The notes: a model not told the origin generated them from the sequence alone. Counted from the first letter of the stretch, positions 7,638 to 17,276 are shown. The stretch: DNA of 64,000 nt from Nocardia amamiensis (GCF_015477605.1 NZ_JADLQX010000024.1:1-64000), one strand, 5' to 3'. Made by a program: numbers and translations.

Positions 7638-9344
7638 TTACGAGATCAGGTGCACGCCGATGTTCTGAAGGGTGGTCAGCGTCTTGGTCATCAGGCGCGC
7701 GCTGCGCTCTGCCATGCTCAGCGCGGCATCCGCCTTGCCGACGGTGGTACCCCAGCCGAAATACTTCTGCGCCTCGAAGTCCCAGTCGATCTCCATGGTC
7801 TCGGCCTGGTCGACGAACAGCTTGTCGGTGACATGGCTGGCGGTTGACGCGATCCGGTGACCGATGTCGTAATCGAGCCCGGGCAGGTACTCGCCACCGT
7901 CTCGCATCGTGAACTGGTGCGCGGTCTGCGCCCGCGTCGACTCGAATCCTGCGCGCAATGCGGCGACAGCGCTCAGGCTCCACGAGTTGTTTTCCGCGCC
8001 CTGCTGGAAAATCTCGTACAGATGGACCCAGCCGAGGTTATGGGCGCGGGTGTTGTTGGTCCATTGCAGCCACGCGAAAATCGTTCCGACGAGAAATGGC
8101 ATCACCACGTCGGCGACAATCGACCCGAGACCAGAGAATCCGGCGAGCAGGAAGTAGCCGATCAGCGCGGCGATGCTCTCGATCGTCAATCTGGCGAGGT
8201 TGTCGGCCAACGGGTTGTCGCCGCCGACGATGACGCTGACGGCGGTCGCAGGCGACCATGTCAGCTGGCTGGTTTCGATCTGGCTATATCGGCTGTCGCG
8301 GATCGTCACGTGCGGCGCCGAGGGCACGGTGCCGTGGTAGTGCTCCTGGTAGTACTCGTCCGGCCAGATCGTCTCGTCGTCGGTCACCAGGACGCGGTAG
8401 TCCTCGACAAACCCGGACAGGAACTGCGCGACCGACCGCTCCAGGCCCGCCGCAATACCGCCGCCGGTGCCGGTGCCGGTGGCACCGTAGTAACCCGAGT
8501 TGTCGACCACCTCGAAGACGAGTGCGCCGTTGGCGATGTCGGGCACGCCGTCGATCGGCGACACCTCGCCGTCGACAGTGAGGATCCGCCGATACGTGAT
8601 CGTCAGCTGCGCGTCGTCGAGCGCGTCGGCGACCGCCTGGTCGATGCGATTCATGCGCGTCGCCAGCATCGCCCACAGCGAACTGTCGTCGAGGTCGAAT
8701 GCCTTGGCCTTGACGAAGACCTGCCAGTCGTTCCAATCGAATAAGTCGTCCCAGCTTTCGACGTTGAACGGATCGTCCGGAAGCGTCCAGGGATGTCCAT
8801 TGAGCCTGATCAAGTTCATCAGGATCAGCATGGAAACTGCCCACTTCGCGGGGCCGAAAATTGGCAGGACCCTGGGGAACTGGAAAACCGGGATGGGTAG
8901 CGCGGGGTTCGGCGGGCCGAGCATGAATTGCAGGAACTGAAGGTCGTCCACGAAATTCACTTCGAGATAGTGAATTCGATTCTTGGTGATAACGTTCCAG
9001 TTCTTGAGCAGTCCCGACCAGCGCTTCACCCCGCCCATCGCGCAGACGGTGAGGACGACGTTCTTCTTCGCGTCCGGATCGTCCGGGATGCTGGTCAACC
9101 ACCGCGCGAGATGGTGATCCAGCCGCAACCGCAGCTGCCCACCCTGGGACTGGTTGTTGCGCCACGGGAACTTCCCGGCGACCGTCTCAGGGACCCGCCC
9201 GCGCAGCGTCAGCCCGGGCGAGCCGTCCTGCTGGTTGGTCCACAACCGGATCAGCGGCGGCATCCTGCGCAGACGGGTGAGGTTCTCGCGGATTCCGTCG
9301 GTCTGGGCCATCAACGCCGGGATGTCGGCGAGGGTGGTCGTCAC
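7638..9344 (-). CDS. Minor tail protein, Gp37-like (tail hub/baseplate)
   Basis: A 568-residue protein. The GTG at 9344 overlaps the preceding stop (GTGA). It resembles the siphovirus ReqiPepy6 Gp37-like family: an N-terminal domain with paired beta regions (residues about 30-140), a central Trp/Asp-rich insertion (WDDLFDWNDWQVF) and a C-terminal domain with a hydrophobic segment (about 400-440). These proteins follow the distal tail protein and form the hub at the tail tip, comparable to the phage T4 gp27-like ring. Order after tape measure and distal tail protein is as expected. Confidence 0.78.
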   Translation of the reverse strand: MTTTLADIPALMAQTDGIRENLTRLRRMPPLIRLWTNQQDGSPGLTLRGRVPETVAGKFPWRNNQSQGGQLRLRLDHHLARWLTSIPDDPDAKKNVVLTVCAMGGVKRWSGLLKNWNVITKNRIHYLEVNFVDDLQFLQFMLGPPNPALPIPVFQFPRVLPIFGPAKWAVSMLILMNLIRLNGHPWTLPDDPFNVESWDDLFDWNDWQVFVKAKAFDLDDSSLWAMLATRMNRIDQAVADALDDAQLTITYRRILTVDGEVSPIDGVPDIANGALVFEVVDNSGYYGATGTGTGGGIAAGLERSVAQFLSGFVEDYRVLVTDDETIWPDEYYQEHYHGTVPSAPHVTIRDSRYSQIETSQLTWSPATAVSVIVGGDNPLADNLARLTIESIAALIGYFLLAGFSGLGSIVADVVMPFLVGTIFAWLQWTNNTRAHNLGWVHLYEIFQQGAENNSWSLSAVAALRAGFESTRAQTAHQFTMRDGGEYLPGLDYDIGHRIASTASHVTDKLFVDQAETMEIDWDFEAQKYFGWGTTVGKADAALSMAERSARLMTKTLTTLQNIGVHLIS

Positions 9345-10252
9345 AGCGTCACCCCCCACGGCCGCGAAAAACGACGCGGAATCCAGATGCGGATGCCTGC
9401 CCCGGGGTTCGCGTCCTCGACCTGCACGGTGACCGGGGTTGGCGAAGTCCAGGGCTTGATCGGATACAGCAGCCCGCGCGACTGCCACCGGTTCTGCACC
9501 GGGTTGCCGTTGGCTGCGATCAGTGTCGGCTTGTCCGGGTCGGTGTCGATCGAGGTGTCCTCGCCCGCGATCAACTCCGGTAGCCACTCCATGCGTGCGG
9601 CATCGTCATCGGCACGGTGGAACGGATAGACCGACTTCGCGTAGATCTTTTGGCCCCAGCTGCGATCCGGCACCCGCCAGCGCGCCGGAGCCGTCACGAA
9701 CCCGTACCACCACACCGGCACGTCGCCGCGGTTCTCGAACATCAGCGTGCCCGTTCCGCTGGTACCCGAGGTCAGTTCCCATTCCAGCGGCACCGGTGTC
9801 GACTCCCAGAACGGCTGCTCACACGCTGCGCTGATCGCCAGCGTCGAATCGTGCGTCAGCCACGGATCCCGCGCCTCATAATCGGCCGAGCCGTATGCGG
9901 TCGGCTCGGTGAGCAACCGCATCGCCAAGCGCCTGACGCCATAGGCGGTGTGCGCCTCCAGCCAGAACGTGTCCTCACCGACCATGCCGAGCGCCATCCG
10001 GAACCGGGAGTCGATGTCGGCCCACACGATCGGATCCGGTGCGTGGATCTGCACCGAGAACACCGGGTCGCGACGCTCGAACCGCATCCCCTGGTAGTGC
10101 GATCCCGTGCTGGATTCCAGCCAGAACGTTTTCGCCGGGGCATCGATCAACTTCTGCGGGCCCCGACGCAACAGCACGCCCTCGGTCTCATCGGTCAAAT
10201 TCCAGCGGGAACCGTCCTGACCGATCAGGTACAGCGTCAGGTAACCGCTCAC
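9341..10252 (-). CDS. Distal tail protein / minor tail protein
   Basis: A 303-residue beta-rich protein directly downstream of the tape measure, coupled to it by a 4-base overlap (ATGA) and to the Gp37-like gene by GTGA. It starts with a strand-rich tail-tube-like domain (LTLYLIGQDGSRWNL) and has many Trp and Pro residues in a galectin-like C-terminal half. In siphoviruses this slot encodes the distal tail protein (Dit) that joins the tube to the tip. Assignment is by position and composition; no catalytic motif is seen. Confidence 0.75.
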   Translation of the reverse strand: MSGYLTLYLIGQDGSRWNLTDETEGVLLRRGPQKLIDAPAKTFWLESSTGSHYQGMRFERRDPVFSVQIHAPDPIVWADIDSRFRMALGMVGEDTFWLEAHTAYGVRRLAMRLLTEPTAYGSADYEARDPWLTHDSTLAISAACEQPFWESTPVPLEWELTSGTSGTGTLMFENRGDVPVWWYGFVTAPARWRVPDRSWGQKIYAKSVYPFHRADDDAARMEWLPELIAGEDTSIDTDPDKPTLIAANGNPVQNRWQSRGLLYPIKPWTSPTPVTVQVEDANPGAGIRIWIPRRFSRPWGVTL

Positions 10253-13200
10253 CCGGGCAACCCCGCCATCGGACCTTGCGCCTGAAGCGCCTGATGCCGC
10301 TCCAGTTCGCGAATGAACTCATGGGGGTCAGCGAGCTGGATCGGCGCATGGAAGTGCGTGCCGTGATCGCGGTTGATCGTGGTCGAATCCCCACCCCGCG
10401 CCCCCATCCCCACAGGCAACGGCGGCAGCGGCACCGGCAGACCCGCGTTGATCGCCTCCAAAGTCGGCGCGTTCAATGCGGCATCGACCGCGTTGACGAC
10501 GAACTCGCCGTTGCTCAGCGGTGCGAAGAACCCGTCGCCGCGCGGACCACCCGGGCCCCACGCCCAGCCGCCGTTGCGGTAGCCGTGGCCCTGCCCCCAC
10601 ACACCGACCGGGCTGCCGTAACGGGCGACCGTGTAGCGCAGTGCCGCAGCGATATTGGCGCTCGGGTCCCAGATGTCATCCGGATACAGCGCCGACCGGT
10701 ATGAGGCGAACGTCGGATCGATGACCTGCATCAACCCCTTCGATGGGGTGCCCTTCTGGGCGTTGGAATCCCACAGGTTGATCGCCTTCGGGTTACCGCC
10801 AGACTCGGTGCGCATCTGCGCCTTGCCCAGCTCGAGCCAGGACGCCGGCATCGCCAGCCCACGCAGCACCTGGGCGAAAGTTCCGCTCCACTGCTCGACG
10901 CCACCGCCCGCGTCGTACGACTCGGCCGATCGACCGGCCTGCCCGGACGTTCCCGCGGGGCGATCCTCACGATCGACCGGCAAGTTTTTCGGCACGTAGG
11001 CGTAGCCATCGCCCGCCCCGGCCTGCTCGTCCCGGCTGGTGTTCGAAGAGAAGTCGACGATGCTGTTGAACGCCTTGTTGTAGACGTTGTTGCTCGACAG
11101 GATGCTGTTCTCAAGTCCGAGTCCCGACAGGATGCCTTCAGCGACAATCCCGCCCGCCCTGGAGAAGATCCCCTGCAGGCTGAGATCGGTACTGTCGCCG
11201 GACTTCTCAGACTTGTTCGCCTCGGCCAGAGAGTTCTGTGCTCGCTGGTATTTACGGTCGGCGGCGGCCTGCTCTTCAGGCGTCGAGTTCAGATCGTTGT
11301 AGACACGGTTGCGCTCGGTGTTGGCCTGATCGACCGCGGCCTGTGCGTCCTCGCGGTCGAGATCCTTGCCAGAGCGACGGCCCGGCAGTGCCTGTTGCGG
11401 AAGGACTTCCGTCGACGATCCGGTCCGGCCAGCCTTCTTATCTTCCAGCTCGTGGACCTTGTTCTTCGCTTCGTCGATCTTCAGCTCCGCGGCGCGACGC
11501 TGGGATGGGGAGACGTTCTTCTTGAAGTCCAGTACACGCAGTTCTTCTTCCGCCTTGGTGACAGCGTTCTGCGCTTGCTGCAGGTCGACCTCATCGCCGC
11601 GGGTCCAACCGACCGCGCCACCAGCGCGCATCGGTCGCACAAGACCGGCCTGCAATGCCGCGCGGAAACGGTAGACGCCCGCCTGCCCGCCGAGCTTGTC
11701 GACATCGGAGGTGGTTAGCATGTGCTCACCAGGCATGGCGAGGATCGGCACCGAGTCCCGGCCGGGAATGCCGCCGGTGACCGGACCGCCGTCCGCCCGG
11801 AAGGCCATCGGCGCCCGCCACTCGCCCGACTCCGTAGCCTTCGCGTACTCGGCATTGATCGTGACGGTCTTCGATTCCGGCTTGGTGACCTCACGGATCT
11901 CGGACTTCGCCTGATCGGCGTTCAGGGTGATCTTCAAGGTCTTCTCGTCAGGCATCAGCTCGACTTCGCGGCCGGCGGCCCGCAGCCCCTGGATCATGGA
12001 CGCGGCTTGCTCGGCCGAAGCCGCCTTCAGTTCAACCGTGTTGGCCGTTACCACCCCGACCGCTCCGCCGTAGGCCTCGAAGGCAGCCTTGCCCCGCTCG
12101 GTGAGCTGGAAGGTCCCGTTCAATGCCTCATTGATTCGCAGATGCGACTCACGCGCCCTACCGGTCTCTGTTTCCAGGCCGTTCATCTCGCCGCCCAGCG
12201 TGGCTGCGCTTTCTGCGATGTCCGGGAGAGCCTCCTTCAACTCGGCAAGGTCTTGCAGACTGCCGTTGCCATTCTTGGCCCACGCCTGGTCGAACTTGGC
12301 GACGGCGTCTGGAATGCCCTGCAATGCCTGTGCCACCTCGGTGCTCGTCAGGCCGAGAGTCTGCGCGACCTGATCGAACTGCATCTTGGAGTTCTTGTCT
12401 TTGGGGTACTGCTCCAGGATGATCCCGGTCAGCCGGGCGTTGATGTCATCCTTGCCCGCCTGGTCCAGGCCGAGTCCTGCACGCACATAGCGCTGCGGGT
12501 CGACACCGAGAGTCTGGGCGCGCTCAAGGAAGCCGCGGTCCTCTAGATCGTTCGTCGTCGAGGCGATCGACTCCTTGGTTACCGCACCGATCTGCTCGTC
12601 GAGGGTCTCCCTCAACTCCCTGAGCTTCGTGCGCTGACGCTCGGCAGCGTCGGCGGCCTCCTGATGTTTGGCGGCGAGTGTGCCGATCAGTGCCGAGGCA
12701 GTGACGACGCCAGCAGTGACCAGGCCGCCGGGTCCGAGCATCGCGCCGATCCCGCCGAGCGCACGGCTGAATGCCGTTGTGCCGGAAGATGACGCCATCG
12801 CCGTGCGGAATGTTTGCAGCCGCGTGTTCGCGCCGGAGATCGCTGTCTGCAAGGTGTTGAAGATCGGGCTGAGGGTGCGGAACGCCAGGTAGCTGATCAG
12901 GACTGTTTTCAGCAGGCTGTCGTGCTGGCCGAGTAGTTCGGACCCAGCGCGCAGGAACGGCATCAGGATCGCCGACCATGCTTGGGCGGCTTCGTAGGCG
13001 GTGACGATCAGCGATCCGGCTGATTTCAGGAGGGGGAGCCAGCGATCGAGTTGTTCCCGGCCCTCGGCGAAGAACGATTTCATCTTGGCTTGGCCTTCGC
13101 TGGACTTCAGCCAGCCGGCCCAGCGTTCGGTGAGGTTGTCGACGGTGCCGAGGAATCCGTCGCCGTCGGTCTTGCCCGCGCGCAGCACCGAGGCGATCAT

Positions 13201-14490
13201 TGATCCGACGTTGCCGATCACCGAGAACAGTTCGCGTCCGGTGTCGATGCCTTCGCGCATCCATCGTGACAGGTCGCCGGACTTGTCCGCGCGGGTGAGG
13301 AATGCGTCGAGGCGTGTGGTGGCGTTGGTGAAGCCCTGCGCCAGTTGCGGCAGGAAGGTGGAGCCGGTTCCGCCGAGGGTGCGGACGCTGTTGATGATCG
13401 GGGTGATCGAGCCGTTCAGGTTTCCTGCGGCGTCGGTGGTGTTGGCGAACACGGTGTCGAGGAACGTGGTCGATTGCTCGTTGCCGAGTTCGTCGAGGGC
13501 GGTGTGGAGTCCGGTGTTGAATTGCTTGGCCACGCCGCCCATTCCGCGGTCGAGGGCGGGTAGTTGCGTGGTCAGCATCCGGTCCAGCGGCTGCGACAGA
13601 CCGGCGAGGGTGGTGTTCTGCACTCGGGTGCTGATGCGGTCCCATTGGTCGCCGAATCGCTTGCTGGTGTCGACCAGGGCGCGGCCCTCGCGGCCGAGGC
13701 CGTCGTAGGCTTCCATCGCTTTCTTGCCGTCGGCGAAGAGGGCGTCTTTCATGCCGCCGAGTCCGACAACCAGCGTCGAGACACCAGCGGCGGCACCGGC
13801 GAAGATGCCGGGCAGCAGCGCCCCGGCTTGCGCGAGCGCTTGGATGTCGGCGCCGATCGAAGCGATCGCTGCCCCGCCTGCGGGTAGCGCACCGATGCCG
13901 AGCACACCGGCATTCAGGAGTCCGGCGTTGCCGAACCCGGACGGCAGCCCGCCGGATCCGGATCGGCTGGTGCCGCTGGCGGCGACGTTGACCGTGACCG
14001 TCTGCCCGTTCAGCGCGGCGATCTGCGCGGCCGCGCTGGCGGTGTCGGCGTCAACCTGGATGGTCATGTCCTGGCCGGCCAGCTGCCGCAGCATGGCGAT
14101 GTCGTTCGCCGCGACCCGTGTGTCGGCGCCGACGTGGATGTCGACGGCCAGGTCCATCAGCGCCAGCCGGGCGCGGATCAGGTTTTCGAGGTTGTCGAGC
14201 GAGGTCTGATCGACGCCGACGGTGACGTCGAGTTGTGCCTGGATGGTCTCGAGCCGTGTGCGCAGGGCGTCGGCGAATCCGGAGGTGTCGGGGTTGATTT
14301 CGACGTCGAGCGCGGCGGTGATTTCGGCGAGCCGGTCCCGGAGTTCGTCGGCGAAGCGGGACATGTCCGGGTTGATCTCGACGCCGAGTTCGGCCTCGAC
14401 CCGCTCGAGGTCGGCTCGCAGCAGCCGCACGAAGTTGCTGAAGTTGGGGCCGATCTCGACGTCGGCGGTGCCCGCGGTGAAGTTCGCCAC
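10249..14490 (-). CDS. Tape measure protein with lytic transglycosylase domain
   Basis: A 1,413-residue protein, the largest in the window. Residues about 15-130 carry repeats of about 35 residues built on an E/DINPDxSxFAD motif. Hydrophobic Ala/Gly segments follow (about 180-260 and 590-620), then long helical regions and a polar linker. Near residues 1,210-1,310 lies a soluble lytic transglycosylase-like domain with the catalytic-type Glu in RTESGGNP and a KGLMQV motif. The protein sets tail length (roughly 0.15 nm per residue would give about 210 nm) and its SLT domain can open peptidoglycan at infection. The GTG start has a GGAGGTGA site. Confidence 0.95.
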   Translation of the reverse strand: MANFTAGTADVEIGPNFSNFVRLLRADLERVEAELGVEINPDMSRFADELRDRLAEITAALDVEINPDTSGFADALRTRLETIQAQLDVTVGVDQTSLDNLENLIRARLALMDLAVDIHVGADTRVAANDIAMLRQLAGQDMTIQVDADTASAAAQIAALNGQTVTVNVAASGTSRSGSGGLPSGFGNAGLLNAGVLGIGALPAGGAAIASIGADIQALAQAGALLPGIFAGAAAGVSTLVVGLGGMKDALFADGKKAMEAYDGLGREGRALVDTSKRFGDQWDRISTRVQNTTLAGLSQPLDRMLTTQLPALDRGMGGVAKQFNTGLHTALDELGNEQSTTFLDTVFANTTDAAGNLNGSITPIINSVRTLGGTGSTFLPQLAQGFTNATTRLDAFLTRADKSGDLSRWMREGIDTGRELFSVIGNVGSMIASVLRAGKTDGDGFLGTVDNLTERWAGWLKSSEGQAKMKSFFAEGREQLDRWLPLLKSAGSLIVTAYEAAQAWSAILMPFLRAGSELLGQHDSLLKTVLISYLAFRTLSPIFNTLQTAISGANTRLQTFRTAMASSSGTTAFSRALGGIGAMLGPGGLVTAGVVTASALIGTLAAKHQEAADAAERQRTKLRELRETLDEQIGAVTKESIASTTNDLEDRGFLERAQTLGVDPQRYVRAGLGLDQAGKDDINARLTGIILEQYPKDKNSKMQFDQVAQTLGLTSTEVAQALQGIPDAVAKFDQAWAKNGNGSLQDLAELKEALPDIAESAATLGGEMNGLETETGRARESHLRINEALNGTFQLTERGKAAFEAYGGAVGVVTANTVELKAASAEQAASMIQGLRAAGREVELMPDEKTLKITLNADQAKSEIREVTKPESKTVTINAEYAKATESGEWRAPMAFRADGGPVTGGIPGRDSVPILAMPGEHMLTTSDVDKLGGQAGVYRFRAALQAGLVRPMRAGGAVGWTRGDEVDLQQAQNAVTKAEEELRVLDFKKNVSPSQRRAAELKIDEAKNKVHELEDKKAGRTGSSTEVLPQQALPGRRSGKDLDREDAQAAVDQANTERNRVYNDLNSTPEEQAAADRKYQRAQNSLAEANKSEKSGDSTDLSLQGIFSRAGGIVAEGILSGLGLENSILSSNNVYNKAFNSIVDFSSNTSRDEQAGAGDGYAYVPKNLPVDREDRPAGTSGQAGRSAESYDAGGGVEQWSGTFAQVLRGLAMPASWLELGKAQMRTESGGNPKAINLWDSNAQKGTPSKGLMQVIDPTFASYRSALYPDDIWDPSANIAAALRYTVARYGSPVGVWGQGHGYRNGGWAWGPGGPRGDGFFAPLSNGEFVVNAVDAALNAPTLEAINAGLPVPLPPLPVGMGARGGDSTTINRDHGTHFHAPIQLADPHEFIRELERHQALQAQGPMAGLPG

Positions 14491-15347
14491 TCATTCACCT
14501 CCTGGGATCAGTTGCAGCTCGAAAGCGCGGTCGCGCTGGCGCTTGTACTCGGCGCGGCGGGTGATGTGCGGAAGGGTCGGCCGTGGGGTGGTGGGGGCGG
14601 TCGCAATATCGGCTCGCAGGGTTGCGTAGACGATTTGGGTGAGGCGGTCGAGGATGTCGGCGGCCCATCCGTCGAGCCGGTCGAATCCCTCCAGGGGCAC
14701 GTCGGCGGCGGGTGCGTCGTCGGCTGCGGCGAGTTGTTCGACGACGTCGGGGTCTTGCAGCAGCGCGGACCTGTACGCACCGCCGGGGTGGGTTTTGAGG
14801 CGGTCGAGCCAGTCCCAGAGCACGCGCCAATCCCTGTGTCGGAGGATCCAGTCGTCGAGGTCGGCGTGGGCGATGGTGTGCAGATCCCAGCGGATCTCGG
14901 CCCCATAGACGGCGATGCGGTCTATGAGGCCGCTGTACCCCCCACCTGGGCTGCGCCCCGGCCGAGGAAGTGATTGGTCAGGCGCATCTGCAGCCCGATC
15001 AGCAGACGGTCGCCGTCGGGTTGGGTTTTGAAGGCCTGCACCACGCGCAGCAGCCCGACGTCACCGAGGAGCACGCTCAGGATGCCGATCGCATCGGCGC
15101 GGCGGCTGGCCATGTCGAGCAGGACCTTGTTCTCGAGGTCGGCCGGGAACCGTGCGATCACCGGCGGGTCGAACCCCCATTCCTGGCCGAGTTCGTACGG
15201 TTCGGTTACTGCGGCGATCAGCTCGTAATCCCCGGCGATGGCGCGTAATTCGTCGAACGCGGCGATCTTCTCCGGCGCCGTCGCGGGCCGGGCCTTCTTC
15301 GCCGCAGTCTTGCCGGCAGTGGTTGTGCGGGGTGTGCGGGCGGCCAT
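14491..15347 (-). CDS. Tail assembly chaperone, frameshifted long form (gpGT)
   Basis: The short chaperone frame (14922-15347) slips back one base at GGGGGGT (14943-14937) and continues as Tyr-Ser-Gly-Leu-Ile into the next frame, which stays open to 14491. The product is about 285 residues, an N-terminal G domain plus a Trp/Asp-rich T domain (WRVLWDWLDRL). The T frame has no convincing start of its own; a GTG at 14823 would remove its conserved-looking beginning. Siphoviruses use such a fixed ratio of G and GT chaperones to load tail tube subunits on the tape measure. The slip is inferred from sequence, not shown. Confidence 0.85.
14922..15347 (-). CDS. Tail assembly chaperone, short form (gpG)
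   Basis: A 141-residue protein with a Lys/Ala/Thr-rich N-terminus and a helical domain (LENKVLLDMASRRADAIGIL) matching the usual G-type chaperone lying between major tail protein and tape measure. The stop at 14922 is 13 bases after the slippery GGGGGGT, so most ribosomes should end here and a minority extend into gpGT. An AGGAGG sequence lies directly upstream of the ATG. Confidence 0.85.
   Translation of the reverse strand: MAARTPRTTTAGKTAAKKARPATAPEKIAAFDELRAIAGDYELIAAVTEPYELGQEWGFDPPVIARFPADLENKVLLDMASRRADAIGILSVLLGDVGLLRVVQAFKTQPDGDRLLIGLQMRLTNHFLGRGAAQVGGTAAS
14937..14943 (-). other. Programmed -1 ribosomal frameshift site
   Basis: The minus strand reads GGGGGGT in the X-XXY-YYZ phase (codons GTG GGG GGT). 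Slipping one base back keeps Gly pairing at both codons and continues at TAC in the -1 frame, opening 149 further codons to 14491. Such sites are conserved in the overlapping G/T tail genes of siphoviruses. A short GC-rich region follows but no strong stem-loop or pseudoknot was identified. Confidence 0.8.
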
Positions 15348-15384
15348 GGATCCTCCTGGTTTTCCTGGTGTTTTCCTGGTGGAA

Positions 15385-15425
15385 GCCGCCCCCGCGCCGC
15401 ACCAGGAAACGGCAGCGGGGACGGC
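15385..15425 (-). terminator. Stem-loop between major tail protein and chaperone genes
   Basis: A 15-bp GC-rich stem (one G-U pair, one bulge) with a 10-base loop lies in the 88-bp gap after the major tail protein stop. There is no U tract, as is common in actinobacteria. A terminator or attenuator here would keep tail tube transcripts abundant relative to chaperone and tape measure. TTTTCCTGGT is directly repeated beside it. Confidence 0.65.
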
Positions 15426-15435
15426 GCTGGAGGGG

Positions 15436-16338
15436 TCAGGCGACGGTGATTGCCGTGGTGTCGGTCAGTGCGCCGAGGGTGGCGGTGATCGTCGCGGCCG
15501 AACCGACGGCCACACCGGTGACGCGGCCGGACGTCGAGACCGTCGCCCGGCCGGCGTTGGAGGTGGCGTAGGTGCATGCTGCGGTGCGGTCGAACCCGTT
15601 GTTGTCGATGACCAGCAGTTGCAGTTGTTCGCCGACGGCGATGCTCGCCGCGGCGGGGCTGACGGTGATCGAGGTCGCCGCGGCAGCGAATCCCGCGTCT
15701 TCGGCGATGTCGTCGAAACCGGCGCCGGCGACACCGAAGTCGTACAGCGACCCGAACTCGGCGTCATCGAGCACGGTCATCGTGAACCCGAGGCCGAGTT
15801 CCTTGCCGATCTGGCCGGCCATCGCCGCGCGCTTGGACACCGACACCTTCGGGAACTTGAACCATGGGTAGAGGTAGTCGGAGGCGAAGTCCTTCGCGAT
15901 CAGCAGCGCCGAGTAGTAGCGCACGGTGAGGTCGGAGTACTTGCGGCCGGTGTAGCCCTTGCCCGGGGTGGCGCTGATGGTGGTCAGGTCGGTGTTGTGC
16001 CAGATCTCCTGGTTGATCTTGCGCCACTCCTGCGCCAGGTAGTCGATGGTGAATCCTTCGCCGGTGACCAGCTTGCGGCGCGGTGATGGCGACCCGTAGC
16101 CCTCGATGTCGGCGGTCTGGGTGTCCGGGGCGAGGTCGACCCCCTTGGCCTTCTGGATCTCCCCGGAGGTCTTCCACCCGGCGGGAAGGGTCTGCAAGAC
16201 GCCGGCCGAGTCGCACAGATCGGTCGGCATGTAGGAGGCGCCGGGAGTCCACGCGTGCAGGCCGACGTACCAGTCGCTCGCGGTGAGCACCAGTGCGTCG
16301 TTCTTGTCCTTCAGGGCGGCGAACGTGGTTGCGGCCAT
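15436..16338 (-). CDS. Major tail protein with C-terminal Ig-like domain
   Basis: A 300-residue protein. Residues about 1-215 form the tail tube domain. The last 80 residues are a BIG_2-type Ig-like domain (ITVSPAAASIAVGEQ, GRVTGVAVGSAATIT), an appendage often fused to major tail proteins and exposed on the tail surface, where it may bind cell-surface sugars. The ATG at 16338 is supported by AAAGGAG 11 bases upstream; the upstream ATG at 16362 would place that site inside the gene. It is followed by a strong stem-loop, fitting a highly expressed gene. Confidence 0.88.
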   Translation of the reverse strand: MAATTFAALKDKNDALVLTASDWYVGLHAWTPGASYMPTDLCDSAGVLQTLPAGWKTSGEIQKAKGVDLAPDTQTADIEGYGSPSPRRKLVTGEGFTIDYLAQEWRKINQEIWHNTDLTTISATPGKGYTGRKYSDLTVRYYSALLIAKDFASDYLYPWFKFPKVSVSKRAAMAGQIGKELGLGFTMTVLDDAEFGSLYDFGVAGAGFDDIAEDAGFAAAATSITVSPAAASIAVGEQLQLLVIDNNGFDRTAACTYATSNAGRATVSTSGRVTGVAVGSAATITATLGALTDTTAITVA

Positions 16339-16416
16339 GGCAGGGCTGCTCCTTTCGGGCATGACGAAAGTCCCGCGGCACCGGGTGTGGTGCGCGGTGC
16401 GTCAAAGGGGGGTGGA

Positions 16417-16911
16417 TCAGAGAGGGAGGGACTCGCGGATACGCGCGTAGTCCGGAATGCCGCGCGGCAGACGACATTCCACACGGAAGGTCACCGGCAC
16501 CAGCCGGTGATCGGGATTCAGTTCGGGCAGCTGCTGCGGTCCGATCATCTCCTCGACGAACGAGACGTAGGAGACCGAGCCGTCCTCGTGGCGGACCTCG
16601 CCGCCGTGCTCGTAGGACAACAGCATCTGGCGCAGGTATTCCACGACCGCCCACGAATCCGCGCGGGTCTGGCCGATGACGCCCAGCTGCACGGCTGCGG
16701 CGTCGATCAGGCCATCCGCGCCGAGGCCGCCTCGATACACGCGCACCACGACGCACCCGGCGTCGAGCAGCTCGTTCAGGTCGTCGGGCAGCCACGTCAC
16801 CGCCAACCCTGGCGGGTTCAGCAGATCCAGCCAGCGCTGCGCCAGATCGAGCACGACCAGTTCGCGGTCGGGCCAGCCGCCCTCGTACCAGTCCGGAAAC
16901 TGCACGCTCAC
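16417..16911 (-). CDS. Tail terminator protein
   Basis: A 164-residue protein immediately upstream of the major tail gene and overlapping the preceding connector gene by 4 bases. Its N-terminal half matches the shape of tail terminators (RWLDLLNPPGLAVTWLPDDL, then a Val/Arg-rich strand), and it ends in a CRLPRGIPDYARIRESL tail. These proteins cap the tail tube and join it to the head. Function inferred from the order connector, connector, terminator, tube. Confidence 0.72.
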   Translation of the reverse strand: MSVQFPDWYEGGWPDRELVVLDLAQRWLDLLNPPGLAVTWLPDDLNELLDAGCVVVRVYRGGLGADGLIDAAAVQLGVIGQTRADSWAVVEYLRQMLLSYEHGGEVRHEDGSVSYVSFVEEMIGPQQLPELNPDHRLVPVTFRVECRLPRGIPDYARIRESLPL

Positions 16912-17276
16912 AGCGTCCCCAACCGGTTGAGCACCTGGTTGAGATCATGCGCGCCGCCGACGACCGCGGTCACATTGCCATCGTCGTCGTGAATCTCGTA
17001 ACCGAATTCGTGCGACAACCCATGCGGCGCCTCACTGCCGCCGATGACCAGACGCGACTTCCAGCGATCCTTGAGCCGCCCACCACGGAAGGTCTCGACA
17101 CGCGCCGACCGCGCCAGGCGGCCGGTGCGCTGGGAGACCTCGTCGCGGTAGATGGCCTGCGCGATCTCGGCGACCTCGAACATCAGCGAACGCATCTGCG
17201 CCGACAGCAGCAGACCGGCGATGGCCGGGTTGCTGCCGGCACCGGCGGCGTCCCGGTAGGGGATATTGTGGCGCAC
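16908..17276 (-). CDS. Head-tail connector protein (HK97 gp10-like)
   Basis: A 122-residue protein with a GTG start directly after the upstream TAG. A helical N-terminal part (LMFEVAEIAQAIYRDEV) is followed by a TGRLARSARVE motif typical of HK97 gp10-like proteins, and a C-terminal beta part with HEFGYEIHDDDGN. These proteins help close the head-tail joint. Confidence comes from both the TGRLARS motif and the position before the tail terminator. Confidence 0.72.
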   Translation of the reverse strand: MRHNIPYRDAAGAGSNPAIAGLLLSAQMRSLMFEVAEIAQAIYRDEVSQRTGRLARSARVETFRGGRLKDRWKSRLVIGGSEAPHGLSHEFGYEIHDDDGNVTAVVGGAHDLNQVLNRLGTL

